64,000 bases of DNA from PALSA-270 sp963770245. GTDB taxonomy: Bacteria > Acidobacteriota > Terriglobia > Terriglobales > Acidobacteriaceae. The notes under the pieces are model-generated. The model searched no databases, was not told the DNA's origin, and saw only the letters and a list, made by a program, of their open reading frames with translations. Positions 1 to 8,583 of this stretch are shown here, piece after piece. The stretch covers positions 274,465 through 338,464 of the forward strand of contig CAVYOX010000013.1 of the NCBI GenBank assembly GCA_963770245.1, written 5' to 3'. Within the stretch, counting starts at the first letter, position 1, and each line of letters begins with the position of its first letter. Position numbers and translations under genes: made by a program.

Positions 1-1
1 C

Positions 2-532
2 AACGATCGCCACATGGAGGGCTGGAGTCCCTACATGAATGTTGGGGTCGATTCCTGGCGGAATTGGCTGTTCGCCCGCATCTCTGACGTCATTGACCGC
101 TTCGGGCTGGACGCTTATTTTCTGGACATTGTCGGGGGGTGGGAAAACAACACCAAGGCCGATTCCCACGAAGGCACCCGTCGCCTGGTGGCGGACCTGC
201 GCGCGAAATATCCCCACGTGATGGTCTTCGGGGAAATGCATTATGACGCCTTGCTGTCGTTTATTCCGGTCTTTCACGTCGAGCGGGAGTCCGCCTACTG
301 GCCGGCCTTCACCAAGTACTCGCGGGCATTCCAGCACCTCAGCCATCCCGCGCCCGGCCGGGGCTCAAGCGGTCTGCATGAATCCGGCTTTGCGCCGTTC
401 GACCCGAAAATCGTCGCGGCGGAGACTTTGATTATTCCGACGATTACCGTGGTCGATGATACCTTCGACCGTTACCAGGAAGTCATGTCCGATCTCATTG
501 TGCAGGCTCGCGAGCGGGCTGGAATCACCTAG
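2..532 (+). CDS. C-terminal part of a TIM-barrel glycosidase-like protein (5' end outside window)
   Basis: The frame is open from base 2 to a TAG at 530-532, giving about 176 residues with no beginning. It contains 'GLDAYFLDIVGG', then a segment about reading a chief's or group's 'FGEMHYDALL', which resembles the beta-strand/loop pattern of glycoside hydrolase TIM barrels with acidic residues at strand ends. I cannot assign a family. The next gene downstream is a GH51 arabinofuranosidase on the same strand, so a role in carbohydrate breakdown is an inference from context. The internal ATG at 14 is not a convincing start because the reading frame continues upstream of it. Confidence 0.6.
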   Translation, partial: NDRHMEGWSPYMNVGVDSWRNWLFARISDVIDRFGLDAYFLDIVGGWENNTKADSHEGTRRLVADLRAKYPHVMVFGEMHYDALLSFIPVFHVERESAYWPAFTKYSRAFQHLSHPAPGRGSSGLHESGFAPFDPKIVAAETLIIPTITVVDDTFDRYQEVMSDLIVQARERAGIT

Positions 533-671
533 ACCTGGCAAGACGCAGGCCTCCTGTGGCGTGGGCCTTGCGGGTTACGCAGAAGCCACGGGCGGGGCGA
601 TTTCCGCTGCGAGCGAAATCGATTCGCATGACATAGGCCGGCCGCAGGTGGCTGGCAAGGAGCGAAACAAG

Positions 672-2807
672 ATGGCCAGAAATCGGATTCTCGGATGGGG
701 CTTCCGGTTGACGCTCGTGACCTTTGCCCTGGTTTCGGCGGCCCCAGCGCAGCCGCAAACCCCGCCTCCGGAAGCGCCGGTCGCGGCGAGACTCGACGCC
801 AGCAAAGTCAGTGAGCCCATCTCCAACTACGACTTCGGCATGTTCATCGAGCACCTGGGCAACATCATCAATCACGGACTGTGGAGCGAGATGCTCGACG
901 ATCGTAAGTTCTACTATCCGGTCGACTCCGTCGAACCGAAAGAACCCGCCGGACCTCCGACGCGTACCCGGTTCCTGAGGATGAAGAAGTGGCGCCCGGT
1001 CGGCCCAGATCAGTTTGTGGTCATGGATCATGACCACCCCTACGTGGGCGACCAGAGTCCACGGATTGATCTTGAAAGCACAACACCCCACGGCATTCAG
1101 CAATCCGGGCTCGCCCTGCGTCAGGCCAAGGTCTACACCGGCCGAGTCGTGCTCGCCGGCTCGCCGGGGGCGAAGGTCGGGGTCAGCCTGATCTGGGGGC
1201 CGAATCCAGTTGACCGCCAAGCCATAGCTATTTCAATGCTCCACGGGTCCTATGCGAAGTTTAACTTGAAGTTCACGGCGCCTGCGGACACAGACGAGGG
1301 CCGCCTGGAGATCGTGGGGACTGGCAGCGGGAGCTTTCACGTGGGCGCGGTCTCGCTGATGCCCGCCGACAACCTCCATGGCTTCCGTCCGGACACGACC
1401 GGGCTGCTCGGCCAGCTCAACTCCGGCTTCTATCGTTTACCGGGCGGCAACTTTATCTCCGGCTATGACTGGCGCGACGCCATCGGAGACCCCGACCTGC
1501 GCCCTCCGACCTGGGACTATGCCTGGAATGTCATGCAGCCGAATGACGTGGGTATTGATGAATTCATGGTTCTCTGCCAACTTTTGAAAGTGGACCCCTA
1601 TATCACGGTGAACGCCGGGTTCGGGGACGATCGTGCTGCCGCCGATCTGGTCGAATACGCCAACGGTTCGACCAAGACGCGTTTCGGTGCGCTGCGCGCG
1701 GCGAACGGCCATCCTGAGCCCTATCACGTGAAGTATTGGAATGTCGGCAATGAGCCCTATGGCGACTGGCAGCTCGGCCGCACGGCGCTGCGCTATTTCG
1801 TGCTGAAGCATAATGCCTTCGCCAAGGCCATGCGGCGGGTCGATCCCTCGATCACGATCGTCGCTTCGGGCGCCATGCCGGACCAAATGACTGTCACCAA
1901 CAGTGCGCGCCTGGCCACGGGCAAAACCCAAGCCGAATATGGCACCGATGGCGACTGGACCGGAGGCCTTCTGGCCAAGTCGTGGGGCTATTTTGAGGGC
2001 CTCAGCGACCATTGGTATACCTATACCGGCAAGAGATTCGACTGGAATGCCGGCAAAGACAACCCATTCCTGTACCGGGAGAATCCGTTCACCGCGGTCG
2101 ACGAATCGCTCGTCGATGGGATCCGGAGGCCCTCGAACCGGGTGCGCGAGAAGGCCGAAGCCTGGGAAGAGTACAAGAAGCGCTTTCCCGCCATCGAAGA
2201 GAAGAAGATATTCCTTGCCATCGACGAGTGGGCCAATAGCGGCACGCCGCCCAATCTCAGGCTGGCGCTCAGTTACGCGATGGTCATGCAGGAAATGTTC
2301 CGGCACACCGACTCCATCAAGATGGCGGCTTTCACGTTTGCCACTTCCACCCTCGACTACAACAGCACCGAGGCGATCTTCAATACCACCGGGCTCATGT
2401 TCAAGCTCTACCGCGAGCACTATGGCACACTGCCGATCGAAGTCACCGGCGATTCGCCGCAGCCGGCGCCGAAGTGGCCGGTGGGTGGCGATCAGCCGGC
2501 GGTAAACGCCGGCAGCCCCACCTACCCATTGGATGTGGTTGCGGCCTTCACCAGCGACCGCAAATTCCTTACCGTGGCGGTCATCAACCCCACCCAATCG
2601 ACCGTACAATTGGATCTCAAAATCGATGGGGTTCGGCTGCAGGGAAAATCCCGAATGTGGCAAATGACTGGTCCGAGCGTCGATGCCGCCGACCTGGTCG
2701 GCCACAAATCTGAGGTCGAAACCGTGGAAACACAGCTGCCCGAGGTACCGGTGGCCCTGGGCGTCGCCCCCATCAGCATCAATATCTACGAGTTTCCGGT
2801 TCGATAG
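672..2807 (+). CDS. Secreted alpha-L-arabinofuranosidase, GH51 family
   Basis: This 711-residue enzyme should release terminal arabinofuranose from arabinan or arabinoxylan outside the cytoplasm. The N-terminus has a basic start, a hydrophobic stretch and an AAPAQPQ cleavage region, which is a Sec signal peptide. The catalytic barrel shows the GH51 acid/base glutamate in 'WNVGNEPYGDW' (E361) and the nucleophile in 'AIDEWANSG' (E519). The C-terminal beta domain ends 'INIYEFPVR'. I chose the ATG at 672 because AAGGAG lies at 657-662; the frame stays open upstream to 456 but that part lacks coding character. It follows another putative glycosidase gene by 140 bases. Confidence 0.9.
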   Translation: MARNRILGWGFRLTLVTFALVSAAPAQPQTPPPEAPVAARLDASKVSEPISNYDFGMFIEHLGNIINHGLWSEMLDDRKFYYPVDSVEPKEPAGPPTRTRFLRMKKWRPVGPDQFVVMDHDHPYVGDQSPRIDLESTTPHGIQQSGLALRQAKVYTGRVVLAGSPGAKVGVSLIWGPNPVDRQAIAISMLHGSYAKFNLKFTAPADTDEGRLEIVGTGSGSFHVGAVSLMPADNLHGFRPDTTGLLGQLNSGFYRLPGGNFISGYDWRDAIGDPDLRPPTWDYAWNVMQPNDVGIDEFMVLCQLLKVDPYITVNAGFGDDRAAADLVEYANGSTKTRFGALRAANGHPEPYHVKYWNVGNEPYGDWQLGRTALRYFVLKHNAFAKAMRRVDPSITIVASGAMPDQMTVTNSARLATGKTQAEYGTDGDWTGGLLAKSWGYFEGLSDHWYTYTGKRFDWNAGKDNPFLYRENPFTAVDESLVDGIRRPSNRVREKAEAWEEYKKRFPAIEEKKIFLAIDEWANSGTPPNLRLALSYAMVMQEMFRHTDSIKMAAFTFATSTLDYNSTEAIFNTTGLMFKLYREHYGTLPIEVTGDSPQPAPKWPVGGDQPAVNAGSPTYPLDVVAAFTSDRKFLTVAVINPTQSTVQLDLKIDGVRLQGKSRMWQMTGPSVDAADLVGHKSEVETVETQLPEVPVALGVAPISINIYEFPVR

Positions 2808-2881
2808 ACGGGTCTTTGGCTCGACCAAATCACCTTGAGGGCGCCCCGTGCGACCATTGGCCTTGTAGAATGGGTATTTAC

Positions 2882-2896
2882 TCTATATTGTATAGA
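2882..2896 (+). promoter_or_regulatory. Perfect inverted repeat just upstream of the PadR gene
   Basis: TCTATA-TTG-TATAGA is a perfect 6-3-6 palindrome ending two bases before the PadR start codon. No Shine-Dalgarno sequence precedes that ATG, so the transcript may be leaderless and the palindrome may overlap the promoter -10 region. An autoregulatory PadR operator is the simplest reading; this is inference. Confidence 0.5.
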
Positions 2897-2898
2897 TA

Positions 2899-3231
2899 AT
2901 GTCTGAGCGCGATTCCCTCGGTGAATTCGAGCACATCATTGTTCTCGCGCTTCTGCAGCTGGAAGATCGGGCCTATGGAGTCACGGTGCGCCAAGAGATT
3001 GAATCCCGCACTCATCGTGAGGTGTCAATCGGCGCCGTCTATGCGACCCTTGAACGTTTGGAGACAAAAGGGTACGTCAGGTCCCACCGCGGCGAGCCCA
3101 CGCCAGAACGCGGAGGCCGTTCGAAACGTTTCTTTCGTGTCACCCCGAAGGGCTTGACGGCGGTGAACCGCACACAGCGCGCCATCCAGAGCATGAGCCA
3201 AGGCCTCGACCTTATCCGGAGCTACTCATGA
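2899..3231 (+). CDS. PadR family transcriptional regulator
   Basis: This is a 110-residue winged-helix repressor. The PadR signature is clear: 'GEFEHIIVLALLQLEDRAYGV' style N-terminal helix, 'SIGAVYATLERLETKGYV' recognition region and the basic wing around 'GGRSKRFFRVTPKG'. The length matches short PadR-s1 proteins without the long C-terminal dimerisation helix. The stop overlaps the start of the following membrane-protein gene by four bases (ATGA), so the two are translationally coupled. In Acidobacteriota such PadR genes commonly sit beside ADOP permease genes carrying a prefix domain. Here only the prefix-domain protein follows. Confidence 0.88.
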   Translation: MSERDSLGEFEHIIVLALLQLEDRAYGVTVRQEIESRTHREVSIGAVYATLERLETKGYVRSHRGEPTPERGGRSKRFFRVTPKGLTAVNRTQRAIQSMSQGLDLIRSYS

Positions 3232-3866
3232 CCTCCCCGGCACCTTTCGTTCATCCGCCGCGCCTTGCCGTATGGCTGGTCCATCTCTTCGCCGCCGGCG
3301 TAGAAGCTGAATCGCTTTCCGGAGACATGCTCGAGGAATTCTCCCACCTGGCCTCGAAATCGGGGCTGGCCTTCGCCAGAAGATGGTTTTGGCGACAGAC
3401 GCGAAACACGATTGCCCATCTTTTCACAAACGCCTTCCGGGTCGCTCCCTGGCAGACCGCTGCCACCGTGATCGGAGGGTTCTTACTAAACCGGCTGGTC
3501 TCTCGGTTGCCGGAGCCAGCCATCTTCGCAGTGCTGCACAGATATCAGGTTTTCGACCATCATTTCAGCGCGTATGTATTCTTTGCGAGCGACGGAATTG
3601 CGCTCGGACACGTGCTCGCCTCAATGTTCGTTGGGTGTGCCATCGCATGGGCCGCCAAGGATAGAGAGATGGTCGTTACCATCACGCTAGTTTTTGTCCT
3701 TTGCGCGATGACCGGCGCCGCGGTGTGCGTGTCGCTGGCCACCAGGCACACTATGATTCTGGGGATGCTGCCATGGAATTTTTCTGACTGGTTTGCGATG
3801 GTGCTGGGTGGAACCATGGTCCGAACCCGTCGATCAGGTGCGACAACTCTGCCTTCCGCAAACTGA
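3228..3866 (+). CDS. Membrane protein with an N-terminal permease-prefix-like domain, lacking the permease
   Basis: The protein has 212 residues. Residues 9-65 ('PPRLAVWLVHLFAAGVEA', 'GDMLEEF', 'ARRWFWRQTRN') match the pattern of the permease prefix domain found at the start of acidobacterial ADOP transporters. It is followed by three or four hydrophobic segments (about 75-95, 105-130, 140-160, 165-185) instead of the MacB/FtsX permease domains. The gene overlaps PadR by ATGA. It may act as a stand-alone partner of a permease encoded elsewhere. No function is established from the sequence; the domain resemblance is what I see and the partnership is inference. Confidence 0.65.
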   Translation: MTSPAPFVHPPRLAVWLVHLFAAGVEAESLSGDMLEEFSHLASKSGLAFARRWFWRQTRNTIAHLFTNAFRVAPWQTAATVIGGFLLNRLVSRLPEPAIFAVLHRYQVFDHHFSAYVFFASDGIALGHVLASMFVGCAIAWAAKDREMVVTITLVFVLCAMTGAAVCVSLATRHTMILGMLPWNFSDWFAMVLGGTMVRTRRSGATTLPSAN

Positions 3867-3934
3867 TTCTCGATATCAGCCTCGGCGAGGCGCGGCAGTT
3901 GGGGAGAGCACGCGTAGCACCGCCACGGAGTCGC

Positions 3935-5446
3935 TTAGCGCACCCGGGTCCGAAAGCTCTCGGGCCGCAGTGCCAAATCCAGATCTTCGCCCATCCGGAC
4001 AATGAGCGGCAACAGGGCTTCAATATCTGCCAGCGAGGTGCGGAAGTTCACAATGCACGCGCGTAGCGCAAATTTTCCGTGAATCACCGCATTCGAGAGA
4101 TACGCCTGGCCGCTGTTTTGCAAACGAGTCAGTAGCTCTCCGTTCAGTTGATTCAGATAGTGCTCCACTGGTTCATCGCCCGAATTGAGGCCCTGGGGTA
4201 CGTAACGGAATGTGGTGATGCTCAAGGATTGGGTGAAAGCCTGGAGCGCAGGATATCGAGGTATTCGCTGAAACAGCTCTCGGGCCAGGCGGATATCGTC
4301 GGAGAGCATTTGAACATAGCCGTCTCGCCCCACCTGCTGGAGAGCGAGCCAAACCTTGAGCGCGCGAAACCCGCGCGAATTCTGCGGCCCAAGGTCGAAG
4401 TAATTGATGGCTTCACCGCCAAAGTGATAGTAGGGCGGATGATAGGCGAATGCCTCCCGCAATTGTTCCGGGTTGCGTACCAGAGCGCAGCCGGCCTCAA
4501 GCGGGGCATATAACCATTTGTGCGGGTCGACGGCCACCGAATCTGCCTCACGTAGACCGGCGAGCGCATCAGGAGCATCGGGCAAAACCGCCGCCAGGGC
4601 GCCGTAGGCACCGTCCACATGGAACCAAACATTGAATTCACGGCAGATCGCGGCCAGTTCCGGCAACGGATCAATTGCTCCCGTACTGACTGAACCAGCA
4701 GTACCTACGACGAAGAAAGGTCTGTCGCCGGCTTCGATATCGCTGCGAATCTGTTCCCTCAGAACCGTGACGTCTATCCGGAATTGATCGTCGGTCGGAA
4801 TCCAACGGATTGCATCCGAACCTAGCCCTGAGATGTCCGCGGCCTTTTGAATCCAGGTGTGCGTCTCCTTGGAGCCGTAGAGCCGCAGACGGGCGCCGTT
4901 CATTCCTGTTTTGCGGACATCCCAGTCCGCTTTCGCCTGTCGGGCGGCGAGAAAGCACACCATATTGGCCATATTTCCCCCGCTGACAAACAGACCTGCG
5001 CAACCCAGGGAGTAGCCGAGGATTTCGGCAATCCAACGTATCGTCTGAGCCTCGATTTCACTCGCCATCGGAGAAAGCAACCAGGCTCCGACATTCGGGT
5101 TTACGGCGGCAGTCAGCAAGTCTCCCAAGGCCCCGATCGGCGCGGCAGACGAGGTGATGTATCCCCAAAAGCGGGGGTGTCCATTAAACAGAGAATGCTC
5201 GAACAGCAGGTCGGCTGCACGATTGAGCAGTCGACCCGGGTCGGTTCCTTTCTGCGGCAACGAGCGTTCAGCCCCGAGGGCTTGCCGAACATCAGAAGGC
5301 GATTCGCCGGGAGTCACCCGCCGTTCGGGAAGCGAATCCAGGAAACTGGCGATCCGGTCGACTAGCTGAGAACCCAGTGCCCGAAACTCCTCGGAGCCCA
5401 TAGCCAGTGGCGACACGCGTTTCTCGAAGCTTTCTTGGTTATCCAT
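3935..5446 (-). CDS. PLP-dependent group II decarboxylase (aromatic amino acid / glutamate decarboxylase-like)
   Basis: This 503-residue cytoplasmic enzyme should decarboxylate an amino acid using pyridoxal phosphate. The cofactor lysine lies in 'VDPHKWLYAP' (K310). Upstream are the substrate-loop 'HPRFWGYITSS', 'FVSGGNMAN', 'GTAGSVSTGAIDP' and 'FHVDGAYG' motifs, in family order. The closest pattern is the aromatic-L-amino-acid decarboxylase group. The ATG at 5446 (MDNQESFEK) is preferred because the 25 upstream codons in the open frame look non-coding. The substrate cannot be read from the sequence. It converges with the membrane-protein gene on the left and is divergent from the ArsR cassette on the right. 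Confidence 0.87.
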   Translation of the reverse strand: MDNQESFEKRVSPLAMGSEEFRALGSQLVDRIASFLDSLPERRVTPGESPSDVRQALGAERSLPQKGTDPGRLLNRAADLLFEHSLFNGHPRFWGYITSSAAPIGALGDLLTAAVNPNVGAWLLSPMASEIEAQTIRWIAEILGYSLGCAGLFVSGGNMANMVCFLAARQAKADWDVRKTGMNGARLRLYGSKETHTWIQKAADISGLGSDAIRWIPTDDQFRIDVTVLREQIRSDIEAGDRPFFVVGTAGSVSTGAIDPLPELAAICREFNVWFHVDGAYGALAAVLPDAPDALAGLREADSVAVDPHKWLYAPLEAGCALVRNPEQLREAFAYHPPYYHFGGEAINYFDLGPQNSRGFRALKVWLALQQVGRDGYVQMLSDDIRLARELFQRIPRYPALQAFTQSLSITTFRYVPQGLNSGDEPVEHYLNQLNGELLTRLQNSGQAYLSNAVIHGKFALRACIVNFRTSLADIEALLPLIVRMGEDLDLALRPESFRTRVR

Positions 5447-5658
5447 GGCAACCCACGCAGGAATGTTAATTGATGATGGCTTACGTTGGGGGCTGGGGGC
5501 TCGGCCTGGGCATCGCCACAAAGAGACGTTTTCCAGTGTTGATCTTCAGAGGTAGACAATTTCTGATTTGTTCTGATTTGCCCGTCGCCCGGGATTCTTC
5601 CGCCACTGGCTCTAAGCAAACTGCTGATATCTCAGCACAGAAGAAAAGAAAAATTGCT

Positions 5659-5716
5659 TGACAACGGTGGGGACCGGTTTTATATTTAACCTATCGGTTA
5701 TTTAACTGATTGGTTT
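5659..5716 (+). promoter_or_regulatory. Promoter and paired operator of the ArsR/SRPBCC cassette
   Basis: TTGACA (5659-5664) and TATATT (5682-5687) are separated by 17 bases, a near-ideal sigma-70 promoter. Immediately downstream, over the expected transcription start, lies AACC-TATC-GGTT (5689-5700), followed 16 bases later by the related AACT-GATT-GGTT (5705-5716; 9 of 12 identical). The positions suit repression by the ArsR protein encoded eight bases downstream. The same AACC-N4-GGTT core occurs before the second ArsR cassette near 36.1 kb. Confidence 0.72.
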
Positions 5717-5723
5717 ATCACAG

Positions 5724-6095
5724 ATGCACGATCAGCTCAGCTCCACCTTCGCCGCGCTCGCCGACCCCACGCGCCGCGCCATCTTAGCCAGGCTGGCGCT
5801 GGGCGAGACCTCGGTGACCGAACTCGCCAAGCCCTTCGAGATGTCCATGCCCGCGGTCTCGAAGCACCTCAAGGTGCTGGAGCGCGCCGGCCTGATCGCT
5901 CGCGGTCGCGAGGCGCAGTGGCGCCCCAGCCGCCTCGACGCCGGCCCCCTCAAGGACGCGGCCTCCTGGATCGAGGAGTATCGCCGGTTCTGGGATAAGA
6001 GCCTCGACCGGCTCGAGGACTATCTGCGCAAGATGAAGGGGAGAAAGACGCAGGATTCCAGAGCGAAGAGATCGAAGACCAAATCCAAGGAGTGA
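5724..6095 (+). CDS. ArsR/SmtB-type HTH regulator of an SRPBCC gene
   Basis: The 123-residue protein begins 'STFAALADPTRRAILARL' and carries the winged-helix core 'FEMSMPAVSKHLKVLERAGLI' (around 37-60). The usual metal-binding cysteines (ELCVCDL-type motif) are absent, so this is the metal-independent subgroup that typically accompanies an SRPBCC (AHSA1) protein. The C-terminus is lysine-rich. It is followed after four bases by that SRPBCC gene. Autoregulation through the repeats at 5689-5716 is inferred. Confidence 0.9.
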   Translation: MHDQLSSTFAALADPTRRAILARLALGETSVTELAKPFEMSMPAVSKHLKVLERAGLIARGREAQWRPSRLDAGPLKDAASWIEEYRRFWDKSLDRLEDYLRKMKGRKTQDSRAKRSKTKSKE

Positions 6096-6099
6096 CCTC

Positions 6100-6618
6100 G
6101 TGGCCCAATTAGCCAATGCAGCAAACGCAGCAACCGAATTCGTCTTCAGCCGAACATTCGACGCGTCCCGCGAAGACGTGTGGAATGCATTCACCCAGCC
6201 TGAGCACCTGAAGCACTGGTGGGGCACTCCCGGCAGCAGCGTCGAAATCGCCCACCACGAACTCAAGCCGGGAGGACTGTTCCACTACTGTATGAAATTC
6301 CCTGACGGCCGCGCCATTTGGGCCCGATTCATCTTCCGCGAGATCGTGGCGCCTGAGCGCTTGGTGTGGCGCAATGGCTTCAGCGACGAGCACGGTGGCC
6401 TCACGCGCAACCCCTGGGTGTCCAGCTTTCCGCTGGAGACGCTGAACACCGTGACCCTCGCCGAGCAGGACGGCAAAACGCTGCTCACCGTCAGCGCGGT
6501 CCCGTTCAACGCAAGCGACGAGGAAGCCCACGTCTTCGCCGGCGGAATCAACGGCATGAAGATAGGCTTCGGCGCCAGCTTCAAGGTGTTGGCGAATTAC
6601 CTCGCGCAGCGGAGCTGA
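6100..6618 (+). CDS. SRPBCC (AHSA1/START-like) domain protein
   Basis: This 172-residue protein starts at GTG 6100, with AAGGAG at 6087-6092. It has the AHSA1 pattern: 'FSRTFDASREDVWNAFTQPEHLKHWWG' in outline, the 'FPDGRAIWARFIFREIV' strand pair, 'PERLVWRNGF' and a C-terminal helix. The fold forms a hydrophobic ligand pocket, but the ligand is unknown. It is co-transcribed with the ArsR gene upstream, and a VOC-family gene lies downstream. This ArsR-SRPBCC-VOC order is common in soil bacteria and suggests a small detoxification or stress cassette. Confidence 0.88.
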   Translation: MAQLANAANAATEFVFSRTFDASREDVWNAFTQPEHLKHWWGTPGSSVEIAHHELKPGGLFHYCMKFPDGRAIWARFIFREIVAPERLVWRNGFSDEHGGLTRNPWVSSFPLETLNTVTLAEQDGKTLLTVSAVPFNASDEEAHVFAGGINGMKIGFGASFKVLANYLAQRS

Positions 6619-6783
6619 CGTATGCCATTGAGGAGGAGAGATCCACTGAATCAGACCCTCGCGTCGATGAGCACCTTCCGCGCACGGAAAGGGCTCGCGG
6701 TTCTCGGCGCGCTAGTCTGCGTCGATTTTATTCCGGTCTGGTACACGTTGACACACATCACTAAACAACCAGGAAGGAGATAT

Positions 6784-7161
6784 ATGCAACTAGTCAAGAG
6801 ACTTGTGATGTTCAGCATGGCAGTGAGCGACATGCCGAAGGCAAAAGCATTTTACGTGGACAAACTTGGTTTGAAGGTCGCGTCGGACCACCGCAAAGAC
6901 GACGACAACTGGTGGGTATCGCTTACCCTCCCTGAAGGTGGGGCTTCTATTACGCTCACCACCGCTCACGAGAACATGAAGCCCGGCACTATGAAGCTGT
7001 TCTTGGCGACTTCAGACCTCGCAGCAGCCCACAAGGAGCTCAGCGCAAAGGGCGCTAAAGTCAACGAAGTCAAAGACGACCTGTACGGCCCGGGGTCAGG
7101 CGTAAAGTGGTTTAATCTTGAGGACCCTGATGGCAATCCGGTCCTCCTGGTACAAGCGTAA
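6784..7161 (+). CDS. VOC (glyoxalase/bleomycin-resistance fold) protein
   Basis: The protein has 125 residues. The start at 6784 is fixed by the strong AAGGAGA at 6773-6780 rather than by the in-frame ATG at 6622. It shows the VOC betaalphabetabetabeta pattern: 'MFSMAVSDMPKAKAFYVDKLGL', 'SLTLPEGGASITLT', 'TSDLAAAHKELSAKGAKV', 'FNLEDPDGNPVLLVQA'. The likely metal ligands (a Glu/His at equivalent positions) include the glutamate of 'NLEDPDGN'. The substrate is unknown. It is probably expressed with the upstream SRPBCC gene, about 165 bases away. Confidence 0.85.
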   Translation: MQLVKRLVMFSMAVSDMPKAKAFYVDKLGLKVASDHRKDDDNWWVSLTLPEGGASITLTTAHENMKPGTMKLFLATSDLAAAHKELSAKGAKVNEVKDDLYGPGSGVKWFNLEDPDGNPVLLVQA

Positions 7162-7229
7162 ATCACCGAATCGGTTCTGTTAATCTCTGACTGGTTGAGC
7201 ACCAATGCAGACTGGAGGATCATCGGCTC

Positions 7230-8453
7230 ATGGCGCGAACCGCTGCTGTTGGCGCTCCATTGCGCCATCCCGCGTTCCAGCGGCTTTGGTTGGGGCTGAG
7301 CATCTCGTATCTTGGGGACCAGTTCACCATCATCGCCTTACTCTGGTTCGTGCTGCAGTTGACCGGCTCTGGTGCGGCGGTGGGCCTCGTGATCCTCTGC
7401 TTCGGCCTTCCCGGCGTCGTCACCGGGACGATCCTCGGGCGTCTGCTGGATCGCTACCAGCCGCGGCTGGTGATGGGCTTCGACAACCTCGCCCGAGCGG
7501 CACTCATCGCGGCCATTCCCACGCTCTACGCCCTCAGATGGTTGCAGCTCTGGCACGTCCTCGTGCTGGCGTTGCTGGCCGGAGCGCTCTCGCCAGCAAC
7601 CACGGCTGGGGTACGGGCGTTTGTGCCGCACCTGGTGGACGCCGCCGCCCTCGATCGCGCCAATGCGCTCACCGCGGCCAGCCTGCAATTCTCGTATCTC
7701 GCCGGCCCACTGGCAGCAGGCTTCGCCGTCGCCAGGTTGGGCGGTCCCTGGGCGCTGTTCATCGACGCCGCCAGTTTCTTGCTGATGGGCCTGCTAGCGC
7801 TGACCCTGCCCACGATCACTCGCGAACCTCGGGTCGCCCAGCATGCGGCAGCCAATCGCTGGCTCGGCTTCGGCGCGCTGTTCAGCCTGCGCTACGTGCC
7901 CGCGCTCACGCTCCTCTCGCTGGTGTTCTTCTTCTCCTACGGCCCGTTGGAGGCGGCCCTGCCGGTCTACAGCGGCCAGACTTTACACGCCAACGCCGAC
8001 GGCTACGGGCTGCTGTGGACCGGCTTCGGCATGGGGGCCTTCGCCGGTGTGCTGACGCTGACCAAGTTCTCGCAGCGCTGGCGGCCGAGCATTGCCTTGC
8101 CGATGATCGCGGTGCTCTGGGGAGCGCTGCTGTGTCCTCTGTTTTTCATCCGACAGCTGCCGCTCGCGATGCTGTTCCTCGGTATGGCTGGGGCATCCTG
8201 GGCACCCTATACGCCGATGGAAACCACGCTGCTGCAGCGGCTCGTCCCGGCCGAGATACGCGGCCAGGTCTTCGGCGCGCGCCATTCGCTAGTGGTAGCG
8301 GCGGCGCCGCTCGGAGCCGCCTTCGGTGGGGTGCTGCTGCAATATTTCTCGGCGCCGCTGGTGATCGCTATCTCTGGCCTCGCCTGCATCCTCGCCGGGC
8401 TGGGTGGCTTCGTCTCACCCTCACTGCGTCAGTTGCAACGAGGAAGCCCCTAG
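7230..8453 (+). CDS. MFS transporter (drug-efflux type)
   Basis: This 407-residue inner-membrane carrier has about twelve hydrophobic segments. It opens with 'HPAFQRLWLGLSISYLGDQ', followed by 'GLVILCFGLPGVVTGTILG' and the motif-A-like loop 'GRLLDRYQPR' between TM2 and TM3. The second half has the repeated 'GMGAFAGVL' and 'VPAEIRGQVFGARHS' motifs typical of the EntS/macrolide-exporter branch. GGAGG lies 12 bases before the ATG. It is the last gene of the ArsR/SRPBCC/VOC stretch and may export the same unknown compound; that link is inference. Confidence 0.88.
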   Translation: MARTAAVGAPLRHPAFQRLWLGLSISYLGDQFTIIALLWFVLQLTGSGAAVGLVILCFGLPGVVTGTILGRLLDRYQPRLVMGFDNLARAALIAAIPTLYALRWLQLWHVLVLALLAGALSPATTAGVRAFVPHLVDAAALDRANALTAASLQFSYLAGPLAAGFAVARLGGPWALFIDAASFLLMGLLALTLPTITREPRVAQHAAANRWLGFGALFSLRYVPALTLLSLVFFFSYGPLEAALPVYSGQTLHANADGYGLLWTGFGMGAFAGVLTLTKFSQRWRPSIALPMIAVLWGALLCPLFFIRQLPLAMLFLGMAGASWAPYTPMETTLLQRLVPAEIRGQVFGARHSLVVAAAPLGAAFGGVLLQYFSAPLVIAISGLACILAGLGGFVSPSLRQLQRGSP

Positions 8454-8520
8454 TGTTCCGGCAGGGTGTGAACACCGATAAAGAGATTTGGGCGACATGG
8501 ATGGGTTCTTTTCCGAGTAT

Positions 8521-8556
8521 CCGCGTTCATCTGCGTTCATTTGTGGCTAAGAACGA
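8521..8556. repeat. Short intergenic repeat with tandem CNGCGTTCAT units
   Basis: CCGCGTTCAT and CTGCGTTCAT lie in tandem (8521-8540), followed by TTGTGGCTAAGAACG. The phrase resembles a short element I recall as dispersed between genes in many soil bacteria. That resemblance comes from memory and has not been searched. Confidence 0.4.
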
Positions 8557-8583
8557 ATACTGAAACACCCCCCAGGAGACTTC

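Noticed and set aside
1437..2828. 463-codon open frame on the minus strand
   Set aside because: It is antisense to the GH51 gene, whose catalytic motifs are clear on the plus strand. High G+C opens long shadow frames.
7205..8563. 452-codon plus frame offset from the MFS gene
   Set aside because: Arg/Ala/Gly-rich shadow frame; the MFS frame has twelve hydrophobic helices and known motifs.
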